64,000 bases of DNA, taken from the NCBI GenBank assembly GCA_037176705.1, contig CM073887.1, forward strand, positions 23,935,501 through 23,999,500, read 5' to 3'. Of the stretch, positions 55,195-64,000 are shown in pieces (within the stretch, counting starts at the first letter, position 1; every line of letters begins with the position of its first letter). The translations under genes and the position numbers were made by a program. A model generated the notes under the pieces. It saw only the letters and a list, made by a program, of their open reading frames with translations. It was not told the DNA's origin and searched no databases. Source of the DNA: Molossus alvarezi. Taxonomy: Eukaryota > Chordata > Mammalia > Chiroptera > Molossidae.

Positions 55195-55570
55195 AATATT
55201 GAATACACTGAAAAAGTGTAATTTATGTGTATGGATAATAACAAAAAGAACACCTGTGTACTCACAGTTTGGCTTTAGAAAGAGAATACTATCAATACCT
55301 TAGAAATCCTGTTATACACCTCCCTCATCCCATTCTCCTACATCTTCCTCCCAGAACTGTTATGCTAGTTTTGTGTTTACTAACCTATCATGCGCGCCCG
55401 CACGCACGCACACATACACACTTACATTTTCATTTTGCATGTTTAAAAATATAAATAAATCCTGTGTTCTTCTGAGATTCATTGTTCTCCCCATTAACAA
55501 TAGGTCCTAAGATTTATTCAGGTTGATGTAAGTGGCCATAATTACATCTCATTGCATCTGACAGTCTAGT
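55195..55570 (+). mobile_element. L1M 3' UTR
   Basis: 'ggctttagaaagagaatact', 'ccagaactgttatgctagtt', 'ttttgtgtttactaacctat', 'atttattcaggttgatgtaa' and 'gccataattacatctcattg' follow the L1M 3' UTR. A GC/CA-rich run of 'cacgcacgcacacatacac' at 55399-55421 lies inside it. Confidence 0.6.
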
Positions 55571-55574
55571 GCTG

Positions 55575-57425
55575 CCAGTCTGGCCTCTAGAATCCTATCA
55601 TTCCCATTGACTCTGGGCATCTCTTACTATCGATCTCAATCTAGAGGACAAGCAGTTCTGAGCTTCTCAGAATGTATTAGCATATTCCTTATCACTTTAG
55701 TGAAGAGAGTATCCTCTGAGCCCTACCAGGAAACATTTTTAGCTGGTAGTTTCTCTGATATTACATAATACATGCTTTCTTGATTCTAAACTATTTGAAT
55801 TTTTTACCCCCTTCCTTGTCTTTCTTCTGAGTAATTCCAGCATCTCCATCTCATTGTTGTTTTCAAGTTTCAAGAAGCCATTCCTGCAATGTACCAGGTA
55901 CATTTCTAGGTATTCTACCAGGATATTAAGTCTTAAGTCACTGGATAATGTACCCATATTAATAAACTCTCCCCTACCCAAGCTTATATCTGTCCTCCCT
56001 AACCTAGCACTTTCAAGATCCAGTCAAATTCTCCCAGCTCCTGCTGGTACATAGTTGCCAGGTTCTGTGGTGCTTTTGGTGAATAATCCCTTTCTTCACA
56101 TAGCAGTACTTCTCTGCTTGGCTCATAATAAGACTTTTAATTACTGGTCTAGAAGCAATAAAGAGAGGCAGAGAAAGATCTCACAGACAAGCATCATCTT
56201 GCAAGGCATCTGCCCTAGCTAAGGCCTTTGCACAATCTCCAGGCAATTGGAGACTGGTTTCCTCTAGCAAGAGGAAGAGCTCCAGAGAATTCTGGCTGAG
56301 AGCATTCAGAGGACTCGGGGGAGTTACATCCTCAATCCCATCCACCCAAACATCTCCACCAGAGGTCTCAGGGCCCCTCTCCTTCCCTTTCCGCTCTCTG
56401 ACTTCAGCATCAGAAACCGTCTGGGGTGTGAATTCAACCTCTTTTTTCCTTTGCTATATTTAAAGTCTAACTTGAGGTCTTATTTTTCAACTCAGTCTAG
56501 ACTGTCTATAGGAGATGAGACTCCCTTACAAAGATGCAATGAAAGATTTCTGGCTTTCTTTCAACCCATGTTCTAAATTACTTGTTAGCTGACCTGAGCC
56601 TGTTATTTTCTTCCTTCATGGCTCATCTAGCAGTTTACAACAACAAAACAACTCCGAAATTTGAATAATTTTCATGCCCCCCTCCCCCATATCTTTCAGT
56701 TCAAGAGCTACTACTTTAGGCCGGTGCATTTTCCTTGCACCTGCACACCAACCCAATTCACCACAGGCAAGACTCTTAGTACTAGTGATACTACAGCATG
56801 CCAGAGACTTTCATGGCCTCACTAACGAACTAACCAATAGTAGTAATTTGTTGCCATTTGCCCAGCAAGTGATCCAGTTCTAGATTCCCATTCTGAGTGT
56901 CTCCTTCCTTGTATCACTTCTAGGACCTACTGACTTAGGCTGGGTTCCTTCAAAACAGGATTTCAGTGTCAGTGGTATGTTTGAAAGGTAAAATGTGATA
57001 GCAGGAAGAACTATTAGAGGAATGGAGAAGTTGGCCAGCAAAGGGAAGGAAACAATACAGTGCAGGAAGCAATACAAAGGGAAGGAAACTTTCATGAGCA
57101 GAGTACCCCTAAGGACAATTGGGATTCAATCCCACAGGGAACCCCTGGGAGCCTAGTAGAACACTTTGAAGTTGTCCCACCCAAGGAAGCAGGGAAGCTG
57201 AGATGTTTGTCCTTCAACTTCTATTTTCCACTAGCTATGGGCTGTTCCCCAAGGGTGGGCCTCACATGCAAGTAGAGAGAAGCCCTCAGGCACAGGCAGG
57301 GTATCACAAGTGTTTCCAGTAAAGTTGGCTTGTGCTAGATCATTCCAGAATGTCTAGGGGATGTGAGCAGTTCACCAATGGTTGTCAGCTATTCCTTCCT
57401 TGACTTTCTGTCTAAAATAATACAG
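55575..57425. other. Long stretch with no assigned gene
   Basis: Mixed-composition, repeat-like DNA I cannot place. A patch at 56990-57320 ('agtagaacactttgaagttg', 'gctgttccccaagggtgggc') resembles an old LTR or MER repeat. Frames here lack exon features. Confidence 0.3.
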
Positions 57426-57427
57426 CC

Positions 57428-57627
57428 TACCTGGCCAGTGTGGCTCTGTGGTTGAGCATAGACCCATGCACCAAGAGGTCGCTGGTTCGATTCCCGGTCA
57501 GGGCACATGCCCAGGTTGTGGGCCAAATACCCAGTGGGGGGCATGCCGGAGACGGCCAGTCGATGTTCTCTCTCATTGATGTTTCTATCTCTCCCTCTCC
57601 CTTCCTCTCTCTCTAAAATCAACAAAG
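57428..57627 (+). mobile_element. VES SINE, type B
   Basis: Core GAGCATAGACCCATGCACCA, B box GGTTCGATTCCC, CACATGCCCAGGTTGTGGGC, GGGGGGCATGCCGGAGACGG and AAAATCAACAAAG tail. Close to consensus. Confidence 0.95.
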
Positions 57628-57649
57628 TCATCCTGAATAATCAAGCCCC

Positions 57650-58740
57650 CTTTTGTCCTTCATGTAGATTTTTTTGTCATGAACAGATGGACATTCTTGA
57701 TATAGAATTAATATATAAAGCCCCTTTCCAGATTTTCTTATCTTTCAGTTACGGAACTCTTTCTTACCCTAGGGATAAAAAGAATTGTCTGTTTGTGGGC
57801 AGTCACATTCTTTGTGATTGAATAGTCATTTTGACATTTCTCTTCTGTGGGCCAAAGACTTTAAAATAAAATCTGTGAAAGTACTGTATTCAGTGAAAAA
57901 TGGGGTATCTCAGTATTTCCATTGTGTTCATGCATTAAGCCATATATTAATGGCTGAAGATAAGTACCTCCTGTGTAAAAGGATAAATTCTTGCTTCTTA
58001 AATTAGAGTAAATTATGATCCATATTCACTGAAAACTTAAAACTACTATTATAATGAAAATTTAGTTCAATCTTAAGAGTGAACAATAACAAACAACAAC
58101 AACAAACCTTAAAACGAGAAATATTTTTTAATGAAATAGAACTGGTTTAAACATGGGACTAGAGTTCCTCATTTTGTTAATTCAATTAAAACTAGCACAT
58201 ACAAAATGCACCTTGCCTATCTCAGGGGAAGAAATCAGCTAATGGCTTGGAGGATGTCTTACATTTTCATTTGCATCAATATTACTGGTGATTCGGACAT
58301 TATCTTTTGAAAGTTTACAATTTTAGATTTTATTACAGATTATAGGTAGAGATAAATTTATACATGCTAGTTATTTGGTAGGGAGGAGGATCCAGATATG
58401 CCCCAGGCTAAAAAAAAAAAGCAGGTGGAGACCACCTTTTGGGGCAGCTGCCATTCTCTGGCTTCATCAGATTTTATCAAGAGTTGGAACAGGATCTGCA
58501 CTGTGAACCAGAAGGACTCATTGCTGTAACACTAAGAAGAAGGAATTGGTTAGACAGGAACAGGGCATATCACTTGTGGACACATTGGTCTCCTCATAGT
58601 TGATGTGTAAGCAAATTATTTCCTCAGGGAAGAAAGAAAAGACCTTCGAAATAATGGGCACAGTGCTTGTTGCCTAGGGAAAGCTCTTACTGCTGGGTAC
58701 CAAATACCTGACAGCTTCAAAGCTTTGATCAAGTTCACCG
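57650..58740. other. No gene or recognised repeat seen
   Basis: AT-rich DNA. A short MIR/L2-like tail may lie at 58745-58808 ('cgcacatagtaggtatttaa'). Confidence 0.35.
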
Positions 58741-58827
58741 CAGTATACTCAGCACCTATCACTCTGCCTCGCACATAGTAGGTATTTAATACATACTGTT
58801 GATGAATTTTTTAAAGTCTGTAGTCTT

Positions 58828-58953
58828 AGAAGATTTGACTTTGGGTGGTGAACACACAATACAATACACAGATGATGTACCATAGAATTTATACACTTGA
58901 AACCTGTATAATTTTATTAACCAATGTCACTCCAATAAATTTAATAAAAAATA
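58828..58953 (+). mobile_element. 5'-truncated L1 3' end with TSD
   Basis: 'acagatgatgtaccatagaa', 'tttatacacttgaaacctgt', 'ttattaaccaatgtcactcc' and 'aataaatttaataaaaaata' are the 3' terminus of a younger Laurasiatherian L1. TSD AAAGTCTGTAGTCTT (58813-58827) and AAAGTCTATAGGCTT (58954-58968), two mismatches. Confidence 0.82.
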
Positions 58954-58954
58954 A

Positions 58955-59700
58955 AAGTCTATAGGCTTGAAAATACATGAAGGAATCTTAAATGAATATT
59001 GCTAAGTGAAAGAAGCCAGTTTGAAAAGGGTACATACATACTGTATGGTTCCCAGTGTATGACATTCTGGAGGGAAAGCTGCAGAGACTGTAAAAGATCA
59101 ATGATTGCCAGGGTTCGAGGAAAAGGAGGGAGAGAGGGGTGAGGAGGTGGAGCAGAGAAGACTTTTAGGGCAGTGAAAAGTATTCTGTATGATACTGTAA
59201 TGGTATATGTCATTATATGTTTGCCAAAACCCATACAATGTACAAAACTAAGATTGAATCCTAATGTGAACTGTAGACTTTAGTTAATAATAATGTATCA
59301 ATATTGGCTCATTGACTATAACAAATGTGTCATACTAATGGAAGACATTAATAAAAGGGGACAGAGCAGTGAGGGAAGGGATGTATGGGAACTCTTTGTA
59401 CTTTCTGCTCATTTTTCTTTTTCTTTTTTTAATCCTCACCCGAAGATATTTTTCCATTTATCTTCAGGTAGAGTGGGAGAGAGAGAGAGAAACATCGATG
59501 TGAGACACAGGTTGCCTCCCATATAACCCAACCAGGCCTGGGGACTGAACCACAACCTAGGTATATGCCCTTGACCAGAATCAAACCCGCGACACCTTGG
59601 TCCGCAGGCCAATGCTCCAACCACTGAGCCAAACTGGCCAGGACTCTGCTAATTTTTCTGTAAGTCCAAACTGCTCTAACAAATAAAATCTATTAATTGA
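58955..59700 (+). mobile_element. L1M 3' UTR, split by a SINE
   Basis: 'ctaagtgaaagaagccagtt', 'actgtatggttcccagtgta', 'tattctgtatgatactgtaa', 'cattatatgtttgccaaaac', 'ttagttaataataatgtatc', then beyond the SINE 'tgtaagtccaaactgctcta' and 'acaaataaaatctattaatt'. The order and the AATAAA-type end fit an L1M 3' end. Confidence 0.77.
59418..59643 (-). mobile_element. VES SINE, type A, inserted in L1M, with TSD
   Basis: Reverse copy: AATCCTCACCCGAAGATATT, B-box complement AGAATCAAACCCGCGAC, GCCAAACTGGCCAGGAC. TSD TCTGCTCATTTTTCT (59405-59419) and TCTGCTAATTTTTCT (59645-59659), one mismatch. The target is L1M. Confidence 0.95.
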
Positions 59701-59813
59701 AATAAAAAAGTCGATGAAGCATTATCATGCCCCTGACTTCCACTCAAGGATAATATAAAGGGAGCTACCAGAAACTAGGTGAATTAAGGAGACATTTGAG
59801 GTAATATTCTTTA

Positions 59814-60014
59814 ATAATCTTTCTTTACTGATTTGAGAGAGAGAGAAAGGAAGAGAGAGAGATAGAGATATCAATGAGAAAGAACATCAATTGGCCACTT
59901 CCTGCCCCCCCCCCCCGCCACTGGGGATTGGGTCCATAGCCTGACCTGGAATCGAGCCAGTGACCTCTTGGTGCATGGGTCAGTGCTTAACCACTGAGCC
60001 ACAACAGCCAGGCA
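59814..60014 (-). mobile_element. VES SINE, type B, perfect 15-bp TSD
   Basis: Reverse copy with a (GA)n tract, a 12-C run at about 59906-59917, and GAGCCACAACAGCCAGGC. TSD AGGTAATATTCTTTA exact (about 59799-59813 and 60015-60029). Confidence 0.95.
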
Positions 60015-60034
60015 AGGTAATATTCTTTAGAATT

Positions 60035-60405
60035 TATTTTATTGTGAGAAAATAAATATCTATTGAGTGCCAACTAAAGCACTATGAGGCAGTGTCCAAT
60101 ATAGGAAGAAAGGACACTGCTCCTTATTTTCAGAACTACAGAGAGCTTTTTATTCTCTAGACCACAAGATTCTTCAGGAGAAAAGTGTTTACTTGCCAAA
60201 GAAGAAGGAAAAAAAACAAAACAAAACCAAAGATGCATAAACTAGGTAAATGTATGAAGACAGGGAAAGCATCTCAATAAAATGTAATAAAGGTAAAAGA
60301 GTCCATGTTGCAAATAAGTGGATACAAGAATTACCATCTCTTGAAGTAGTCAGAAGAAATCTTGTGTATGATTTTGTAAGTCATCTGAGACATACTGGAA
60401 TCACT
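60035..60405. other. No gene or recognised repeat seen
   Basis: AT-rich DNA. A weak MIR/L2-like patch lies near 60050-60130. Confidence 0.35.
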
Positions 60406-60406
60406 T

Positions 60407-60408
<2 letters not shown>

Positions 60409-60482
<74 letters not shown>
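60409..60482. repeat. Compound (TC)n(AC)n microsatellite
   Basis: About 17 TC units followed without a break by about 20 AC units. Confidence 0.97.
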
Positions 60483-60485
<3 letters not shown>

Positions 60486-60489
60486 CTGT

Positions 60490-60955
60490 ACAGGATCTTC
60501 AGGTTATAAACAGTTGAATGAGATGTAGGGTTGAGGGTGTTTCATTTGATGCCTAAAACAAAACAAAGCAAAACACAGGCTCATACGATTGGGACATCTT
60601 TCTCGTCACCTAAGAGGCAGCGAATTGCTGCTGCCCAATCCTGCTTCCACACCCATCCCTCTGGCTGACCTTTTGTGACCTCCTTTAGTCTTCATGTCTG
60701 GTCTGGTTTTATCTGTACACAAACTGCAAAGCAAGTGGTAAAGAAAGCTCATGAGTCTCCTGAATTCTCCCCCACATAAGGAGAGCCCAAACTTCAATAT
60801 AGCATTTGGGAGCTATGAGCTACACAAGAAAGATTACAAATAAACAAACAACAAACAAACAAAAAACAACAACCAACCAAACAAACAAAAGGCATGGATC
60901 GGGGTCATTCCCTGAGAACCCCTGAAGGAGGAGATAATGTGGAGGTAGGGCTTCA
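60490..60955. other. No gene or recognised repeat seen
   Basis: Mixed DNA with an AAAC-rich simple tract at about 60838-60890. Confidence 0.4.
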
Positions 60956-60959
60956 TAGT

Positions 60960-61110
60960 CACAAGGCTTCAGCCTAAAAGGTCATATAGTCTGTCAGGAC
61001 CTCATTTTCCACATCTCTCATATAGGGGTTTAATAACATGAGCCCTTCACAACAGAGAATTATAATGAAGATAAAATGAGATAATGAAAGCGAAAGTTAT
61101 TGGTACACTG
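60960..61110 (+). mobile_element. MIR fragment
   Basis: 'aggacctcattttccacatc', 'ttataatgaagataaaatga' and 'gataatgaaag' follow the MIR core in plus orientation. Confidence 0.6.
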
Positions 61111-61111
61111 T

Positions 61112-61895
61112 TATTTCTTCCCTGTCTAGAAAATTACAGGTTGTCCAAAAGGTACCTGGGAAAGTGCCTAAATGTTTTTAGGGTATAATTTAACCCTTGG
61201 TGTGACCCTGGAAGACGGGAAATATATACACTTGCTTTCAAGTTCAGCAGACAGTTATCACCAGGGCTGTACCATAGGGCCCTGTGAGCTATGCACTGCA
61301 CAGCTGCAGGGGGCACCATTTATATAGTTCAGGACCTGCAGCTGAAAACTAAGGATTAGTAGGTAAAGCTCTCCGATCCCACTATCTATAACACACGCAC
61401 AAATGACTAAGCAAACCAGATAGCTCGCTATCCAAACAAGTGGCACATGGACCTCAAATTTCCAAATGAATTTGAGAAGTACAATAAATTTTATGAATGA
61501 AAGAAATTTCTATCCTAAAGTTCTAAGTGTTTTTTCAAGTGATCAAAGATATACACAAAGATATATAAAATTTAAAAAAGGACAACAAAACGTGTAAGAA
61601 TTTTAGCCCCCCAAACTCCACTTAATTAAGTCCTACCTTCACTTCTGAGATCAGCCACAAAAGGAGTGTCTTCTAAAATACAAATTTGAATAGCTCTATG
61701 AAAACAGGAAGTTTCTGTTTGTGCAGATGAATTTTGCTCTCAAAAAGAGAAAGAATGAACTGGGCAGAGAACAGGTGACAGAACCCTGATCTGCTTGATG
61801 GCAGGGAACACTGATCCTAGCCTTTGGGTATTTTCCAGAAATGTTTTCAAAGTTTATGTAGTTCCAATCAACAGCTCAATAGAATCTTTTTTTTT
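61112..61895. other. No gene or recognised repeat seen
   Basis: Unassigned DNA. Open frames on the minus strand at 61134-61446 lack supporting features. Confidence 0.35.
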
Positions 61896-62416
61896 TTTTT
61901 AACTTGGAAGTTATTCTAATCTTCACCTGAAAGAATGAACAAATGAAAATACATGGAATTCTAAAGAGAAATGACTTAGGGAGCTAACTCTACCAGATAC
62001 ATTATAAAGCAACAAGAATGAAGTTTGTGGTACTGGTATGGGGATTGAATTGAGAAATCTCCCAGTGGAACACCTGTCTATGAATGGATCCTAGGATGTG
62101 TAAAATACATGTTATGAGTTGTATCAAAAATCAATTGTGAAGGAAGGATCATTCCATACATTGTAATGGGCTAAAGAGCTAGCCATTGGGAGAAAAATTA
62201 GTTCGTATCTTCACCTCACATCATGAATAAAAAAATAAAGTTTAGAATACGTAAAGAGATGACAAAGAGAAATCAAGCTTTTGATGAGCTAAAGAAGAAA
62301 GATTTAATATTTCTCGAGCCCTTGGAAAAGTATGAAAACAATAGAAGAAATAAAAATTTGTCAAGTAAAAATTTGAGAACCATAATTTCGAAAGTTAAAT
62401 TTTAAAAAGCAAACAG

Positions 62417-62645
62417 TGCCTGGCTGGTGTGGCTCAGTGGTTGAGTGTCAATCCATGCACCACGAGGTCGTCAGTTCAATTCCCAGTTGGGGCACATGTC
62501 CAGGTTGTGGGCCTGATCCCCAGTGGGGGGCATGCAGGAGGCGGCCAATCAATGTTCTCTCTCATCAATGTTTCTGTCTCTCTCTCCCTCTCCCTTCTTC
62601 TCTCTCTAAAATCAATAAAGGGAAAAAAATTCAATAAAAAAATAA
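62417..62645 (+). mobile_element. VES SINE, type B, first of a head-to-tail pair
   Basis: GCCTGGCTGGTGTGGCTCAG head, B box AGTTCAATTCCC, GGGGGGCATGCAGGAGGCGG, (CT)n, AAAATCAATAAAGG tail. The outer flanks of the pair share AAAAAGCAAACAG (62405-62417 and about 62919-62931), a probable TSD of this first copy. Confidence 0.95.
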
Positions 62646-62651
62646 AAAAGC

Positions 62652-62917
62652 GCCCTGGCCAGTTTGGCTCAGCGGTTACAGCGTCAGCCTGCGGTCCAGA
62701 GAGACCCGGGTTCGGTTCCCACTAAGGGCATGTACCTCGGTTGCAGTTTGTCCCCGGCCCTGACTGGTCGTGCGGGTGGCAGCCACTCGATGTGTCCCTT
62801 TCATGTCGATGTTTCTCTCTCTGTCTCTCTCTCCCTCTCACTCTAACTGAACAAAACAAACAACAACAAAAACAAAAAACAAAAAAAATGTCCTCAGGTG
62901 AGGATTAAAAAAAATAA
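62652..62917 (+). mobile_element. VES SINE, type A, second of a head-to-tail pair
   Basis: GCCCTGGCCAGTTTGGCTCA head, B box GGTTCGGTTCCC, tail of (AAC)n then TGTCCTCAGGTGAGGATTAA and A-run. The AAC-rich insert before the tail motif is unusual. Lies in the A-rich tail of the upstream copy. Confidence 0.95.
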
Positions 62918-63534
62918 AAAAGCAAACAGCCAACTAGGAAATAGTCATTGATGAGAAGGAACTATTACTTCTAAAGAGATCAGAAAAATAGATATAAAAA
63001 TAACTAAGATCCCAATAGACAAATCAGAAAAGGGCCTGTTTAGAACTACACAGAAGACATACTATAACTAGTTTTAAACAGTATTTTTCACCTGCAGTTG
63101 TGATTTTAAAAAGCAACAAATAAAACAAAAACACATCAATTTCACCTATTAAATTGGCAATATTAAAGAATTTTGATATAATTAATGTGACAGGGACAGA
63201 AAAATAAATATGCTGTACATTTCTAGTGATATAACCTTTTAGAGAGTAATAAATTTGATAAAACTTATCAGGAAGAAAAAATATCTCACGCCCTTTTATT
63301 CGGGGTCCTCATTGTGTGGAGATGAAGAAAATGCAAGGAAAAAGCCATATGTACTAGGATAGTCATCAAATATTATGTATGATTATAAAAGATTGGAAAC
63401 AACCAATTACATAACAACAGTGAATTGGTTCAGAAATTCTCAAATGGTGGTTTGAACAAAAATGAATGAATGAATGAAATGCATGTGGTAGAATATTATT
63501 CAGCAAAAAATAAGATCACTAAATAAATCAAACG

Positions 63535-64000
63535 ACCATGCAGTGCAGCTATTGTTTTGAGTGTTTTCCCCTCCTTTGTCCAGCATGCTTACCAATTTCC
63601 TTCTGATAACAACATCCCTTTCCTTTGGAGAATCTTTCCCAACCTAGTGTTATCCTGGTGGCCCGACCTCATCTCTGCCAGCCAGTGAGCATATGACTCA
63701 GATTGGACTAGTGACAACGAAATGTCCCCCTGTACATGGTAATTTGTCAAAGGAAGGATACTTTTTTTTTTTTTTTTTTCCGGAACAATTTGAGTCCTTT
63801 CACAGGTTTTTCCAAAGTGAAAGTAGATATGTATGCTCTCTCTTCCTTTTGGATGACATTGTGCTATTGGCAGCTGTCCCCCCTGCTGGCTGGGTTGAGA
63901 AGTTCAGAAGAGGAAGATAGAGGCCACATGGGAAGAGAATGAGAGCGAAAAGAAAGATCTGAGGGCCTTCTCTGGACCCTTGCATATTAGCCCTACCCAA
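63535..64000. other. End of window; possible old repeat, no gene
   Basis: 'cagattggactagtgacaac' and 'gaggccacatgggaagagaa' have an old-LTR or MER feel, with a 20-T run at 63761. Not assigned. Confidence 0.3.

Larger units (their letters stand above)
61900..63530 (+). mobile_element. Old L1M ORF2/3' region, split by a SINE pair
   Basis: 'ctaactctaccagatacatt', 'gtttgtggtactggtatggg', then 'ataaaaaaataaagtttaga', and after the SINEs 'tatcaggaagaaaaaatatc', 'ggtggtagaatattattcag'-like motifs (63488-63505) and 'tgaacaaaaatgaatgaatg'. A heavily eroded L1M coding 3' region. Confidence 0.6.

Noticed and set aside
2796..62917. SINE heads as functional tRNA genes
   Set aside because: They keep A and B boxes, but no complete cloverleaf with acceptor pairing is present; they are SINE promoters.
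1..64000. CRISPR arrays, operons, ribosome binding sites or phage genes
   Set aside because: The repeat families and base composition are mammalian; no spaced direct repeats of CRISPR type are present.
1..64000. Helitron or piggyBac elements, common in some vesper bats
   Set aside because: No TC...CTRR hairpin ends or TTAA-flanked ends with inverted repeats could be supported by eye.

Overview
This is ordinary mammalian nuclear DNA, almost certainly from a bat. The diagnostic evidence is about 34 copies of the tRNA-derived VES-type SINE (core near CTGGCCGGTTTGGCTCAG), a chiropteran family, lying on a background of older mammalian repeats: MIR, L1M, MaLR LTRs, hAT, Tigger and mariner fossils. 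Base composition is AT-rich and CpG-poor except for one CpG island near 39.9-41.5 kb and the GC-rich 5' UTR of an L1/HAL1 retrotransposon near 54.1-54.9 kb. I recognise no protein-coding exon, so no gene symbol is assigned; nearly all short open frames lie in repeats or low-complexity DNA.

Two SINE subtypes are used below. Type A has the core GTTAGAGCGTCGGCCTG and ends TCCTCGGGTGAGGATTAAA. Type B has the core TTGAGCATCGACCCATGCAC and ends TCTCTAAAATCAATAAA. Both carry RNA polymerase III A-box (TGGCTCAG...) and B-box (GGTTCGATTCC-like) motifs, a pyrimidine stretch and an A-rich tail, and many keep target-site duplications (TSDs).

Layout. 0-39.8 kb: presumably intronic or intergenic DNA with 22 SINEs, plus-strand L1 pieces, a fossil hAT element with transposase remains (about 16.0-17.2 kb), a fossil Tigger element with transposase remains (11.9-12.7 kb), several MITEs, MIRs and two short L1/HAL1 3' ends with perfect 16-bp TSDs. 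39.85-41.45 kb: CpG-island promoter with good splice-donor sequences on both strands, GC boxes and a joint RFX X-box/CREB-type site. 41.5-52 kb: unique sequence, SINEs, two MaLR LTRs and a long L1M 3' fragment interrupted by a processed retrocopy. 52.6-54.9 kb: the most complete element, a minus-strand half-L1 (HAL1-like) copy with 5' UTR, a broken ORF1, a short 3' UTR and no ORF2. 55-64 kb: more L1M, SINEs, a TC/AC microsatellite and weakly recognised old repeats.

Retroelement orientation is skewed left of the CpG island (18 of 22 SINEs and all the older L1 pieces on the plus strand). This fits a minus-strand gene running leftward from the island, but that is an inference. I found no CRISPR array, operon, tRNA or rRNA gene, intact transposase, or convincing new biological system.
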